From contig JAQBZT010000005.1 of assembly GCA_027622355.1 (NCBI GenBank), positions 1 through 29,806 of the forward strand: a DNA stretch of 29,806 nt. Reading direction: 5' to 3'. The position numbers were made by a program, and so were the translations under genes. Numbering within the stretch: the stretch's first letter is position 1; each line of letters begins with the position of its first letter. Under the pieces are notes generated by a model. The model worked only from the letters and a program-made list of their open reading frames with translations. It had not been told where the DNA came from and made no database searches. The DNA is from a bacterium (GTDB taxonomy: Bacteria; UBA8248). Shown here one piece after another: positions 7,026 through 14,276 of the stretch.

Positions 7026-7403
7026 ATGGAAAAGAAAAAATTTGGAATGACAGGAGCCGTCATCACCGGGGCGGTTTCTTCGGCCTGCTGAATTGGCCCG
7101 GCGCTGGCCCTGGGTCTCGGGGTCTCGGCTTTTGGGGCGCTCGGCAGCCTGATTGTCTACCGCCCGTATTTTATGATTCTGGCGTTCGGCTCGCTGGGCT
7201 GGACGTTCTGGAAATATTTTCGGGCGAAGATGGGCCTCTACCACCTGAGGGGAGAAGGAAGTGCCTTGGGCGCCTTCAAGCCCACCCGCGAGGACATCCC
7301 TCTTTTCGTGGTCACCGCCGTTGTCGTGTTGCTGGTCCTGTTCCCCTACTGGGGGTTCCCGGTGTTCTTCGGGCAGCCGAACCCGCTCTTTGCGAGAGGA
7401 TAG
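7026..7403 (+). CDS. merT: Selenocysteine-containing mercuric ion transporter MerT
   Basis: 125 residues if TGA 7089-7091 is read as Sec22; ATG 7026 has GAGGGAG upstream. MerT is the inner-membrane importer that takes Hg(II) from MerP through a vicinal Cys-Cys pair in its first helix. Here that helix reads SSACUIGPALALGLG against ASACCLGPLVL in the classical protein, so the second cysteine has become selenocysteine (Cys21-Sec22). Downstream, FGALGSLIVYRPYFM and two further membrane segments fit MerT. The cytoplasmic loop lacks the second cysteine pair of the Tn501/Tn21 protein. merP starts five bases later. Without Sec decoding only an untransportable 21-residue peptide would be made. Confidence 0.87.
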
Positions 7404-7408
7404 ACGCG

Positions 7409-7708
7409 ATGACGAAAAAACTTTGGATGGCCGCGGCCGGGTTTTTATTCGTCCTTGCGCTCGTGGCTTCGGCGCATGCGGCGGAGCTGACGTTCGCCAT
7501 CAGCGGGATGTTCTGACCCTTCGGGTGACCTCAACGGGTCGAGCAAGCCCTGTCAGGGCTTCCCGGAGTGAACAAAGTGAAGGCTTCTTTTGTGAAACGA
7601 GAAGCCATGGTTGATTTCGATCCTGAAAAAATAAATGCTGAGAAAATGAAGGAAGCATTAAAGTCAGCCGGTTTCGGCGGCGAAGTAAAAAAAGGACCGG
7701 CGAATTAA
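7409..7708 (+). CDS. merP: MerP-like periplasmic mercury-binding protein with two selenocysteines
   Basis: 99 residues if both TGA codons (7514-7516 and 7526-7528) are read as Sec36 and Sec40. A signal peptide (MTKKLWMAAAGFLFVLALVA, cleaved after AHA) is followed by a heavy-metal-associated domain. The metal loop GMFUPFGUPQRVEQAL aligns with MerP GMTCAACPITVKKAL; the remainder (GLPGV, VKREAMVDFDPEKI, ALKSAGF) matches MerP strongly. Both metal cysteines are replaced by Sec, and there is one extra residue between them (UxxxU rather than CxxC). The 180 bases after the second TGA stay open and conserve the fold, which argues against a pseudogene. It would hand Hg(II) to MerT. A sequencing indel cannot be excluded for the extra residue. 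Confidence 0.82.
7545..7561 (+). promoter_or_regulatory. Candidate SECIS hairpin in merP
   Basis: AAGCCCT and AGGGCTT form a perfect seven-base-pair stem with the loop GTC, starting 16 bases after the second TGA and 28 after the first. One element may serve both codons, or a separate small fold around the second TGA may assist. The hairpin is directly visible; its function is inferred. Confidence 0.5.
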
Positions 7709-7722
7709 CAGGAGAAAATGAG

Positions 7723-8157
7723 ATGGCCCATCCTGTTTGTCCTTCATGCGCGGCGGCGGGCATCGAATGCGCGGGTCCCAAGGCGGTTCCGCAAATTACA
7801 GTGGACAGCCTCGTGAAGCCCGAGCACCACAAAGACATCCCGGCCGGGGCGTTTTATTTTTGTCCGGCGAAAAGCTGCGATACGGTGTATTTTGACACCG
7901 GAGGCCGTCAAATCCGCAAAGGCCAGCTCTCGATGGGCGTATGGCAGAAGGAAGAACCGGGAGATACCCTCGTATGCTACTGCTTTGGCTATTCCGCGAA
8001 AAACATCATGGAAGATGCGCGAGAGAACTCGCTGCCAACGATCCCATTGATTGTGCGGGATAAAGTCAAAGCAGGCGAATGTCAGTGTGATACGAAGAAT
8101 CCCCGGGGAAGTTGCTGCCTGGGTGATGTCGCTTATTGGGTGAAGCAGGTAGAGTAA
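7723..8157 (+). CDS. Cys-rich CopZ/BFD-like metal-binding protein
   Basis: 144 residues starting at ATG 7723, 14 bases after merP. It carries eleven cysteines: C6 and C9 (CPSC), C16, C47 and C52 (CPAKSC), C85 and C87 (CYCFGY), C120 and C122 (CQC), and C131-C132. The arrangement resembles the N-terminal zinc and [2Fe-2S] domain of Archaeoglobus-type CopZ chaperones, with a BFD-like CxC...CxxxxC end. No signal peptide, so cytoplasmic. In this operon it probably receives the metal after MerT, or acts as a redox chaperone in place of MerA's N-terminal domain. That role is inference; the family call is moderate. Confidence 0.65.
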   Translation: MAHPVCPSCAAAGIECAGPKAVPQITVDSLVKPEHHKDIPAGAFYFCPAKSCDTVYFDTGGRQIRKGQLSMGVWQKEEPGDTLVCYCFGYSAKNIMEDARENSLPTIPLIVRDKVKAGECQCDTKNPRGSCCLGDVAYWVKQVE

Positions 8158-8187
8158 CTTGCGGCAAATGTTGACAAAGGTACAGAT

Positions 8188-8613
8188 ATGCCACCTCTCA
8201 CCATCGGGAAACTCGCCAAGGAAGCGGATGTGAGCGTGGAGACGGTCCGCTACTACGAGCGGCGGGGGCTCATCGCGCGCCCGCACGAGAGGAGCGGTGC
8301 CTATCGCGTATACCCGCCGGATGCGGTGACGCGCATCCGCGGCATCAAGCGGGCGCAATCGCTCGGTTTCACCCTGGAGGAGATCAAGGAGCTGCTCGGG
8401 CTGCAAATCGACAAGAAAGCCCGCTGCCAGGATGTGCTCGAGCAGGCCGAGCGGAAGATTTCCGAGATCGACGGAAAGCTCCGCACCCTCCGCGCGGTGA
8501 AGCGCGAACTCGAAAAACTGGCCTCTGCGTGCCACGCGGAGCTTCCTGTGTATGAGTGTCCGATCATGCACGCCCTGAGCGGGAGCGATGAGAAGAAAAA
8601 GCCCGTGGCGTAA
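8188..8613 (+). CDS. merR: Mercury-responsive MerR transcriptional regulator
   Basis: 141 residues. The N-terminal winged helix-turn-helix (LTIGKLAKEADVSVETVRYY, then ERRGLI) is typical of MerR. The three Hg(II)-binding cysteines are present as C80, C115 and C124, with spacings of 35 and 9 identical to C82, C117 and C126 of Tn501 MerR; the context (ACHAELPVYECP) also matches. A long dimerisation helix lies between. This identifies a true mercury sensor rather than a copper or zinc member. It is the fifth gene of the operon controlled by the operator at 6323 and so is probably autoregulated. Confidence 0.93.
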   Translation: MPPLTIGKLAKEADVSVETVRYYERRGLIARPHERSGAYRVYPPDAVTRIRGIKRAQSLGFTLEEIKELLGLQIDKKARCQDVLEQAERKISEIDGKLRTLRAVKRELEKLASACHAELPVYECPIMHALSGSDEKKKPVA

Positions 8614-8693
8614 AACGCAGGCCCCCGGCGGAAGGATTGATGCACACAGCGGGGCGGGACGAACCGAATCTTGGGCCCAAAGGAGGCAGTGAA

Positions 8694-9041
8694 ATGCGGC
8701 ATATCTGGAGTTCGATTCTTTTTGGCGTGAGCGGGATTTTTCTTTCTGCTTTTCCCGCTCTCGCGCAGCAGCGGGGAGATTGGGGATACGGCCCTTACGG
8801 GCCGGGGCAGATGTGGTGGATGATGGGAACGGGAATGGGATTTTTGATGATCGTCTTCTGGCTGGTGGTGATCGTCGGTGCGGTGGCGCTCATCCGGTGG
8901 GTTTTTATCTCCGGGCGGAACGGCCAGGCGGGAGGTTCCCCGGCGGCGGAAACAGCCGCGGACATTCTCAAAAAACGCTATGCGCGCGGCGAGATTAACA
9001 AGGAAGAGTTCGAGGAAAAGATGCGCGACATCCAGAGATGA
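8694..9041 (+). CDS. SHOCT-domain small membrane protein
   Basis: 115 residues from ATG 8694, chosen because AAAGGAGG precedes it. A signal-like helix ends in AQQ, a Gly/Trp/Tyr/Met-rich stretch follows (GYGPYGPGQMWWMMGTGMG), then one strong membrane helix (residues about 45-65). The C-terminus carries a SHOCT domain (ILKKRYARGEINKEEFEEKM). SHOCT proteins are frequent in metal-resistance loci and probably mediate oligomerisation or membrane anchoring, with unknown detail. The met-rich stretch could bind soft metals. Part of the mer operon by strand and spacing. Confidence 0.75.
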   Translation: MRHIWSSILFGVSGIFLSAFPALAQQRGDWGYGPYGPGQMWWMMGTGMGFLMIVFWLVVIVGAVALIRWVFISGRNGQAGGSPAAETAADILKKRYARGEINKEEFEEKMRDIQR

Positions 9042-9091
9042 CGGGACAGAGCGATCCGCAATGATGGAATGACGAAAGGAAACACGAAGCC

Positions 9092-9307
9092 ATGAAGAAT
9101 TTTTGGGGGAAGATTCTCTTGGGCGTGGCGTTCGTGACCTGCCCCTGCCATCTTCCTGTTTATCTTCTCTTGTTCGGCGGGACGGCGCTGGGCACCTACC
9201 TGGCTCAGTACCAGGGCCGGGCGCTGATCTTGCTGGCACTGCTGTTTTCCCTCTCTCTGGTGTCCGGGTGGAGGCTGGGGCGGATGGATAAAGAGCCGGG
9301 ACGGTGA
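9092..9307 (+). CDS. merE: Mercury/organomercury transporter MerE
   Basis: 71 residues, two membrane helices. The first contains the MerE signature TCPCHLPVYLLLFGGTALG with Cys17 and Cys19 in CPC, matching TCPCHLPI of Tn21 MerE, the broad-spectrum importer of Hg(II) and methylmercury. The length is normal. The stop codon overlaps the GTG start of the following TVP38 gene. Here the metal-binding residues are ordinary cysteines, unlike merT and merP in the same operon. Confidence 0.85.
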   Translation: MKNFWGKILLGVAFVTCPCHLPVYLLLFGGTALGTYLAQYQGRALILLALLFSLSLVSGWRLGRMDKEPGR

Positions 9308-10068
9308 AAGAAACCCCTTTGGCGTCCGAAGCTGCCGCTTCTTTTCCGCTCTGGCGCAGATGGCTGACGTTCGCCTTGCTCGTCACTGCGGCAGTCCTCA
9401 CCTATGCGTTCGTGCCCGGCTTTCAGCGCGGGATCAACGAGGTGGCGGGCTCGCTTTTGATGGGCGATGTCCGAAGCCTGAAATACTACATTCTTTCTTT
9501 CGGCTGGTGGGCGCCGGCGGTATCGGTGCTGTTGATGCTTCTTCAGACGCTGGTCGCGCCGCTTCCCGCATTCGTGCTGGCCATCGCCAACGCGATGGCG
9601 TTCGGCCTCTTTTACGGATTTTTACTGACCGCCTCATCGGCGATGCTGGCAGCGTATCTCGCCTTCTACATTACCCGGTGGCTGGGGAGGCCTTTCATCG
9701 AGAAGAAAATGAAGGGCAGCGCCGTCAAGGTGGATTCCTGCATCGAGAGCTACGGCGCCTGGGGCATCCTGGTCCTCCGGCTTTTTCCCATCGTCTCTTT
9801 CGATTTCGTGAGTTTCGCCGCGGGCTTGACGGGTATGCGCGCCCGCAGCTTCGGGCTGGCGACCTTTTTCGGGATGCTCCCCGCGACGATTGCCTTCACG
9901 CTGCTGGGCGATTCAGTCGAAAAGGCCAACCGGTGGGGGCTGATTGGCGGCGGTGTGCTTCTGGGCGTCCTCCTCCTCGCGGCGCTCTGCATGCGGCGGA
10001 CCGCCATATGGAAGCGGATGGGTGCCGCCGCGGCTCCTTCCCCGAAGTCGGATGTTACCATCCGGTAA
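9304..10068 (+). CDS. TVP38/TMEM64 (DedA-like, SNARE-associated) membrane protein
   Basis: 254 residues starting at GTG 9304, which overlaps the merE stop (GTGA). Multiple membrane helices surround the family core: FVLAIANAMAFGLFYGFLLT, SAMLAAYLAFYITRWLGR and the RLFPIVSFDFVSFAAGLT re-entrant loop. Members are proposed lipid or ion transport proteins, and TVP38 genes are often seen beside merA or mer transport genes. Tight coupling to merE supports a role in metal handling, but no substrate can be read from the sequence. Last gene of the mer operon as I see it. Confidence 0.85.
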   Translation: MKETPLASEAAASFPLWRRWLTFALLVTAAVLTYAFVPGFQRGINEVAGSLLMGDVRSLKYYILSFGWWAPAVSVLLMLLQTLVAPLPAFVLAIANAMAFGLFYGFLLTASSAMLAAYLAFYITRWLGRPFIEKKMKGSAVKVDSCIESYGAWGILVLRLFPIVSFDFVSFAAGLTGMRARSFGLATFFGMLPATIAFTLLGDSVEKANRWGLIGGGVLLGVLLLAALCMRRTAIWKRMGAAAAPSPKSDVTIR

Positions 10069-10094
10069 ATCCCTGGAGCGCCGGCCTTGCGCCC

Positions 10095-10123
10095 TTGGCA
10101 GTCCCGGAGGCCGATGCTACACT
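10095..10123 (+). promoter_or_regulatory. Sigma-70 promoter before the TrxB-like gene
   Basis: TTGGCA (10095-10100), an exact 17-bp spacer and TACACT (10118-10123) lie 75 bp upstream of the TrxB-like start. This suggests the flavoprotein has its own transcription start in addition to possible read-through from the mer operon. Confidence 0.55.
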
Positions 10124-10197
10124 TTAGCCCGTTTTGACAGGCCCCGAGCCGCTTCTTGGGCCCGTCCGGGCCCACACATGCCACGGGAGAGCGTATT

Positions 10198-11157
10198 TTG
10201 AGCACGCGGGATTTCGACATCATCATTGTGGGCGCCGGCCCGGCGGGCCTGACGGCCGGCCTGTATGCCGCCCGCTCCAAGCTGAATGTCATGTGCTTCG
10301 AAAAGCTGGCCCCGGGCGGGGAGATACTGAACACCGAACACGTCGAGGACTACCCGGGCTTCGAACTCATCGGCGGCCAGGAGCTGGCCAAGAAATTCAC
10401 CGATCATGCCGTCAAATTCGGCCTGAAGATCGAGATGGAAGAGGTCAGTGCGGTCACCAAGAAAGACGGCGACTTCATCGTCAAAACGGATATGGGCGAG
10501 TACCGCTGCGGCGCCGTCATCTATACGGCGGGTGGCCATCCGCGCAAGCTGGGCATCGATGGCGAGGAGAAATACGCGGGCAAGGGTGTCAGCTACTGCG
10601 CGCTCTGCGACGGCGCCTTCTTCCAGGACGAGGTCATCACCGTGGTCGGCGGCGGGAACAGCGCCATCGAAGAAGCCAACTTTCTCACGAAGTACGGTTC
10701 AAAAGTCTATCTCGTGCACCGGCGCGAAGGCTTCCGCGCCCACGCGGTTCTGATCGATCGGCTCCGGGAGAACGAAAAGGCCGAGATGCTTCTGAACCAG
10801 GTCGTCGAAGAGGTTATCGGGGACGACAAAGAAATGAAGAAGCTCCGCCTGCGGAACACCCAGACCGGCGAAGAGACGGAACTCGAGGCTCAAGGCCTGT
10901 TCGTGTTTATCGGCTTTCTTCCGAACACGGATCCGATTCAGGTACCCGTCGAGATGGACGAGACCGGTTTTGTCATGACGGATCAGAACATGCAGACGAG
11001 TACACCGGGCTTTTTCGTCGCCGGCGATGTTCGGAGCCAGCTGATCCGGCAGATTACCAACGCGGCCGGAGATGCGACGACGGCGGCCGTGGCGGCGGAA
11101 AAGTATCTCGAAGCGCAAGAACTCGAAAAAAGAAAAAAGACAACACTCGCTTCCTGA
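10198..11157 (+). CDS. trxB: Thioredoxin reductase-like flavoprotein
   Basis: 319 residues from TTG 10198 (GGGAGAG upstream); a GTG at 10156 is less likely because the conserved N-terminus starts after TTG. The FAD site is GAGPAGLTAGLYAAR, the NADPH site VVGGGNSAIEEA, the redox motif CALCDG at residues 134-137, and the second FAD motif GFFVAGDV. Length and order are normal for TrxB. It would reduce thioredoxin-fold partners from NADPH and could supply electrons to the Sec-glutaredoxin or the Sec-peroxiredoxins. Its position directly after the mer operon, which has no visible merA, is notable. Other low-molecular-weight TrxB-like reductases (ferredoxin or NADP type) cannot be excluded. Confidence 0.88.
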   Translation: MSTRDFDIIIVGAGPAGLTAGLYAARSKLNVMCFEKLAPGGEILNTEHVEDYPGFELIGGQELAKKFTDHAVKFGLKIEMEEVSAVTKKDGDFIVKTDMGEYRCGAVIYTAGGHPRKLGIDGEEKYAGKGVSYCALCDGAFFQDEVITVVGGGNSAIEEANFLTKYGSKVYLVHRREGFRAHAVLIDRLRENEKAEMLLNQVVEEVIGDDKEMKKLRLRNTQTGEETELEAQGLFVFIGFLPNTDPIQVPVEMDETGFVMTDQNMQTSTPGFFVAGDVRSQLIRQITNAAGDATTAAVAAEKYLEAQELEKRKKTTLAS

Positions 11158-11190
11158 TTTGGACAGCAAGGAAACCAGCGGAGGAGCGGA

Positions 11191-11748
11191 ATGGAATTCT
11201 CCAGGGCGGTGAAGAGGTTTTTCCTGACGGACATCATCAAGGGGATGTCTCTCACGCTTCGCCATCTGTTCAAGAAGCCGGTGAAGCTTCAGTACCCCAC
11301 CGAGCGCTGGGAGGCGCCGGAGCGTTTTCGCGGTTTTCTCGGCCTGACGCGGGATTTCAAGACGGGCGAGGAAAACTGCATCGGCTGCCTCAACTGCGAG
11401 AAGGCGTGCCCGGTGGATTGCATCACGATCATCACCGACGGCAAGGGCCGGGGAATGTATGCCAAGGAATTTTACATCGACTACATGCGGTGCATGTATT
11501 GCGGGCTTTGCAACGAAGCCTGCCCGACGACCCCGAAATCCATTGTTCATACCCACCAGTATGAGACGACGGGCTACTTCCGCGACGATCTCGTCTATGG
11601 CAAAGAGCGCCTCTATGACGTTTGGGAAAAAGAGGTGAATTACCTGGGCCCCCGGCCATGGGGGAAACTTTTCGGATTGCGGAATATGGAGATGGAACAG
11701 CGCCCTGTGCAGGCAGCCCAGGCTGAAGCCACGGCTTCTGCGGAGTAG
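11191..11748 (+). CDS. NADH-quinone oxidoreductase subunit I-like 2x[4Fe-4S] ferredoxin
   Basis: 185 residues. Two complete cluster motifs are present: CIGCLNCEKACPVDC and CMYCGLCNEACPTTPK, both CxxCxxCxxxCP. The N-terminal amphipathic segment (GMSLTLRHLFKKPVKLQYP) and RFRGF are typical of NuoI, the peripheral arm subunit that passes electrons between clusters toward quinone. The C-terminal tail is Ala/Glu-rich. No other nuo subunits are nearby, so it is either an orphan nuoI or a ferredoxin serving another enzyme such as the flavoprotein upstream, 33 bp away. Confidence 0.85.
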   Translation: MEFSRAVKRFFLTDIIKGMSLTLRHLFKKPVKLQYPTERWEAPERFRGFLGLTRDFKTGEENCIGCLNCEKACPVDCITIITDGKGRGMYAKEFYIDYMRCMYCGLCNEACPTTPKSIVHTHQYETTGYFRDDLVYGKERLYDVWEKEVNYLGPRPWGKLFGLRNMEMEQRPVQAAQAEATASAE

Positions 11749-11771
11749 GCGATGTTCCTTCAACCCCCAAA

Positions 11772-12944
11772 GTGAGCTTCTTCACGGCTGATTTCGACGA
11801 AATCCGCTCCGGAAAGGTCACCGACGTTTATTTCGAGCGGACCCACCGGATACTCGAAGCCAAAAAAATCAGAAAGCACGTCCGCGCCGAATTCATGGCG
11901 AAATCCCTTCCCTCGGGCTGGGGCGTGTTCATCGGCCTCGAGGAGATTCTCCACCTCCTCAAAGATTTTCCCCTGAATGTGCGGTCCATCCCCGAGGGGA
12001 CGGTGTTCCACCCCTTCCAGCCGGTTCTTGAGATCGAGGGCTACTACAACGACTTCGACGTGCTGGAGACGCCCGTTCTCGGGTTGATGTGCCAGGCGAG
12101 CGGAATCGCCACCAAGGCCGCCCGGTGCAAGATCGCCGCCGAGGGCCGTCAGGTGGTCAGCTTCGGTGCCCGCCGGATGCATCCGGCCGTGGCCCCGATG
12201 ATCGAGCGCGCGGCTTACCTCGGCGGGTGCGACGGCGTGGCCCTGGTCAAGGGGGCGGAAATTCTGGGGCTTCAGCCGACCGGCACCATGCCCCACGCAC
12301 TCATCATCATCATGGGCGGGCTGCCCGAGGCGCTGAGGGCCTTTGACGAGGTTATCGAGCCGGAGGTGCGGCGCGTGGCGCTGGTGGACACCTTCGGGGA
12401 TGAAAAGTTCGAGGCCTTGGCCGCCGCCAAGACAATCGCTGATCGCCTTTTCGCCGTCCGCCTCGACACCCCCAGCTCGCGGCGGGGAAACTTCAAGGAA
12501 ATCCTGCGGGAGGTGCGGTGGGAGCTCGATCGGGCCGGACACGGGCACGTGAAACTCTTTGTGAGCGGCGGACTGGATGAAAACAAAATCCTGGAACTCA
12601 ACGATGCCGTTGACGGCGGCTACGGGGTGGGCACTTCCATCAGCGCATCCACGACGATCGATTATTCGATGGACATCATCGAAATGGAAGGCGAAGCCGT
12701 CGCGAAGCGCGGGAAGCATTCGGGGGCGAAGCATTTTCTCCGTTGCCGGGATTGCGGCGCCGAGCGGGTCATTCCGATGGATCGTCCCTATGGCGATTGC
12801 GAAAAGTGCGGCGGCGTCATGGGCCAGCTTCTCGCGCCGGTCATCGAAAAAGGGGCGGTTTTGAAAGAACCCTTGCCGCCGGCCGAGATTCGCGATTACG
12901 TATTGCGCCAGCTGAACCGGGTCAGTCTCGGAGATGTCGAATGA
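11772..12944 (+). CDS. Nicotinate phosphoribosyltransferase-like protein
   Basis: 390 residues from GTG 11772. The PRTase-like barrel is supported by SFGARRMHPAVAP, GCDGVALVKGAEILGLQPTG, the DTFGDEKFE motif and VSGGLDENKI, typical of the NAPRTase/quinolinate-PRTase superfamily in NAD salvage. The last 60 residues form a rubredoxin-like zinc ribbon (CRDCGAERV, 18 residues, CEKCGG), an extension seen in some archaeal-type members. It overlaps the following DHH gene by four bases (ATGA), so both are translated together. The reaction expected is nicotinate plus PRPP to nicotinate mononucleotide. Confidence 0.8.
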   Translation: MSFFTADFDEIRSGKVTDVYFERTHRILEAKKIRKHVRAEFMAKSLPSGWGVFIGLEEILHLLKDFPLNVRSIPEGTVFHPFQPVLEIEGYYNDFDVLETPVLGLMCQASGIATKAARCKIAAEGRQVVSFGARRMHPAVAPMIERAAYLGGCDGVALVKGAEILGLQPTGTMPHALIIIMGGLPEALRAFDEVIEPEVRRVALVDTFGDEKFEALAAAKTIADRLFAVRLDTPSSRRGNFKEILREVRWELDRAGHGHVKLFVSGGLDENKILELNDAVDGGYGVGTSISASTTIDYSMDIIEMEGEAVAKRGKHSGAKHFLRCRDCGAERVIPMDRPYGDCEKCGGVMGQLLAPVIEKGAVLKEPLPPAEIRDYVLRQLNRVSLGDVE

Positions 12945-13972
12945 GCACGGATGCGGCCGCCGAACGGGAGCGCTTCAAGGAAATCCGCGCTTTTATCGAA
13001 TCCCACAGCAAATTTCTTCTTCTCACTCACGTCGGACCCGACGGCGACGGCCTGCTCGCAAGCATCGCCATGAGCCGATACCTTCGCGCCATTGGGAAAA
13101 AGGGTCTCGTCGTTACCGATGGTCCTGCCCCCGCTTTTCTTGGGCCCTACGACCCGGAGGGATTGGTCCGCACGCACACGGAGCTTCTCTCGGCCGAAGA
13201 CGGGGTTTCGCGCTTCGACGCGGTCTTGGTCATCGACACGGGAAAGCCCTCGCGCCTGGGGCATCTGGAGGAGCCGGTGCGGAACAGTCAGCTTCCCCTG
13301 GGCGTCATCGATCACCATATCCGCGAGGAGGGGGACTTCGAGGGTCCCTCCTGCATTGATGCTTCCGCGGCGGCCGTCGGGGAGATTGTGGCCGATTTCC
13401 TCGAGGCCGAGGGGAACCGCTTCGATGATCCGCTAATCGTCCGTCTTTTGCTGGCCACCCTCGTTTACGACACGGGGCAATTCCGCTTTACGAACACGAC
13501 ACCGAAAACCCTGAACTGGGCGGCCCGCCTGGTGGAGTTGGGCGGAAACACGAACGAGGCGTTCAGCATTTTCTGGGAATCGAACAGCGTTGGCTCCTTG
13601 AAGCTGATGGGCCATCTGATGAGCAACCTGCATATCGAGTGCGGCGGCCGTCTCGCCTGGTTCACTCTGAGCAAAGCAGAACGCGAGCGGTTCGGCGTGA
13701 ACAAGGAAGAGACGGAAGAATATATCATCTATCCGAGAAGCATCGCCTCCGTCGAGGCGATCGCGTTTTTTTCGGAGACAGAAAATGACCGGGTGCGCGT
13801 GAGCCTGCGATCGAAGGGAAGGGTCAAGGTCCACGGCGTTGCGGTGCAATTCGGCGGCGGGGGCCATGCCTTTGCCGCGGGCGCCCGGGAAAGAGGTTCC
13901 CTCGAAGATGTCGCCCGCCTTGTCACGGATTTGCTCGCCCAGGAGATCCGCTCCACCCTTGGTCCCGACTGA
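12941..13972 (+). CDS. DHH/DHHA1 phosphoesterase (NrnA-like)
   Basis: 343 residues starting at ATG 12941, overlapping the NAPRTase-like stop. Motifs of the DHH family are present: THVGPDGDGLLAS near residue 29 (usually DGDAxGS), VIDTG, the eponymous VIDHH and GEIVADFL, followed by a DHHA1 domain with the substrate-binding FGGGGHAFAAGA. Such enzymes hydrolyse nanoRNA, pAp or cyclic dinucleotide products with manganese. Which substrate applies here cannot be told from sequence. Length and domain order fit NrnA. Confidence 0.85.
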   Translation: MSTDAAAERERFKEIRAFIESHSKFLLLTHVGPDGDGLLASIAMSRYLRAIGKKGLVVTDGPAPAFLGPYDPEGLVRTHTELLSAEDGVSRFDAVLVIDTGKPSRLGHLEEPVRNSQLPLGVIDHHIREEGDFEGPSCIDASAAAVGEIVADFLEAEGNRFDDPLIVRLLLATLVYDTGQFRFTNTTPKTLNWAARLVELGGNTNEAFSIFWESNSVGSLKLMGHLMSNLHIECGGRLAWFTLSKAERERFGVNKEETEEYIIYPRSIASVEAIAFFSETENDRVRVSLRSKGRVKVHGVAVQFGGGGHAFAAGARERGSLEDVARLVTDLLAQEIRSTLGPD

Positions 13973-14014
13973 TTTTCCGATTGGATGATCCTGGCGAGAG
14001 AAGGAGGAGGAGCC

Positions 14015-14260
14015 ATGAAGCTCAACCCTGTAAAATTCGGCTTGGCCTTTGGAATCATCTACGCGGTCATTTTTCTTCTGATGGGGCTGGCCGGCGCCTT
14101 CCTTGGATGGGGCGGGGAGATGCTGAAGTTGGCCGGAGACTTCTACCCGGGCTTCGGGCCTTCCGCCGGAGGCGCGGTTATCGGCGGAATCTGGGGGCTG
14201 GCGATCGGCTTGGTGTTTTTCGGCCTCGGGGCGTGGATCTACAACCGGCTCATGGGCTAG
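14015..14260 (+). CDS. Small two-helix membrane protein, 'bacteriophage holin'-like family
   Basis: 81 residues from ATG 14015 with a strong GGAGGAGG ribosome site. Two membrane helices flank a polar segment with GEMLKLAGDFYPGFGPSAGGA. The pattern (KxGLAFGI, YPGF, GGxIGGIWG, IYNRLMG) matches chromosomal small proteins often labelled bacteriophage holin, although no phage genes occur here and that name is probably misleading. It lies after the DHH gene and likely has its own transcript. Function unknown. Confidence 0.65.
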   Translation: MKLNPVKFGLAFGIIYAVIFLLMGLAGAFLGWGGEMLKLAGDFYPGFGPSAGGAVIGGIWGLAIGLVFFGLGAWIYNRLMG

Positions 14261-14276
14261 CGCGCAAACCGGGGGG

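Noticed and set aside
6412..7708. Reading the glutaredoxin, merT and merP genes as pseudogenes with nonsense codons
   Set aside because: Every interruption is TGA, never TAA or TAG. Each falls on the defining Cys position, the frames beyond are fully conserved, and the same pattern occurs in two intact peroxiredoxin paralogues.
8158..8187. A second mer operator in front of merR (TTGACAAAGGTAC)
   Set aside because: It has a -35-like box but no dyad and no -10 at MerR spacing before the gene start. The gap of 30 bp fits read-through from the main operon.
14015..14260. Prophage remnant suggested by the holin-like protein
   Set aside because: No other phage genes nearby; this small membrane family is common on chromosomes outside prophages.
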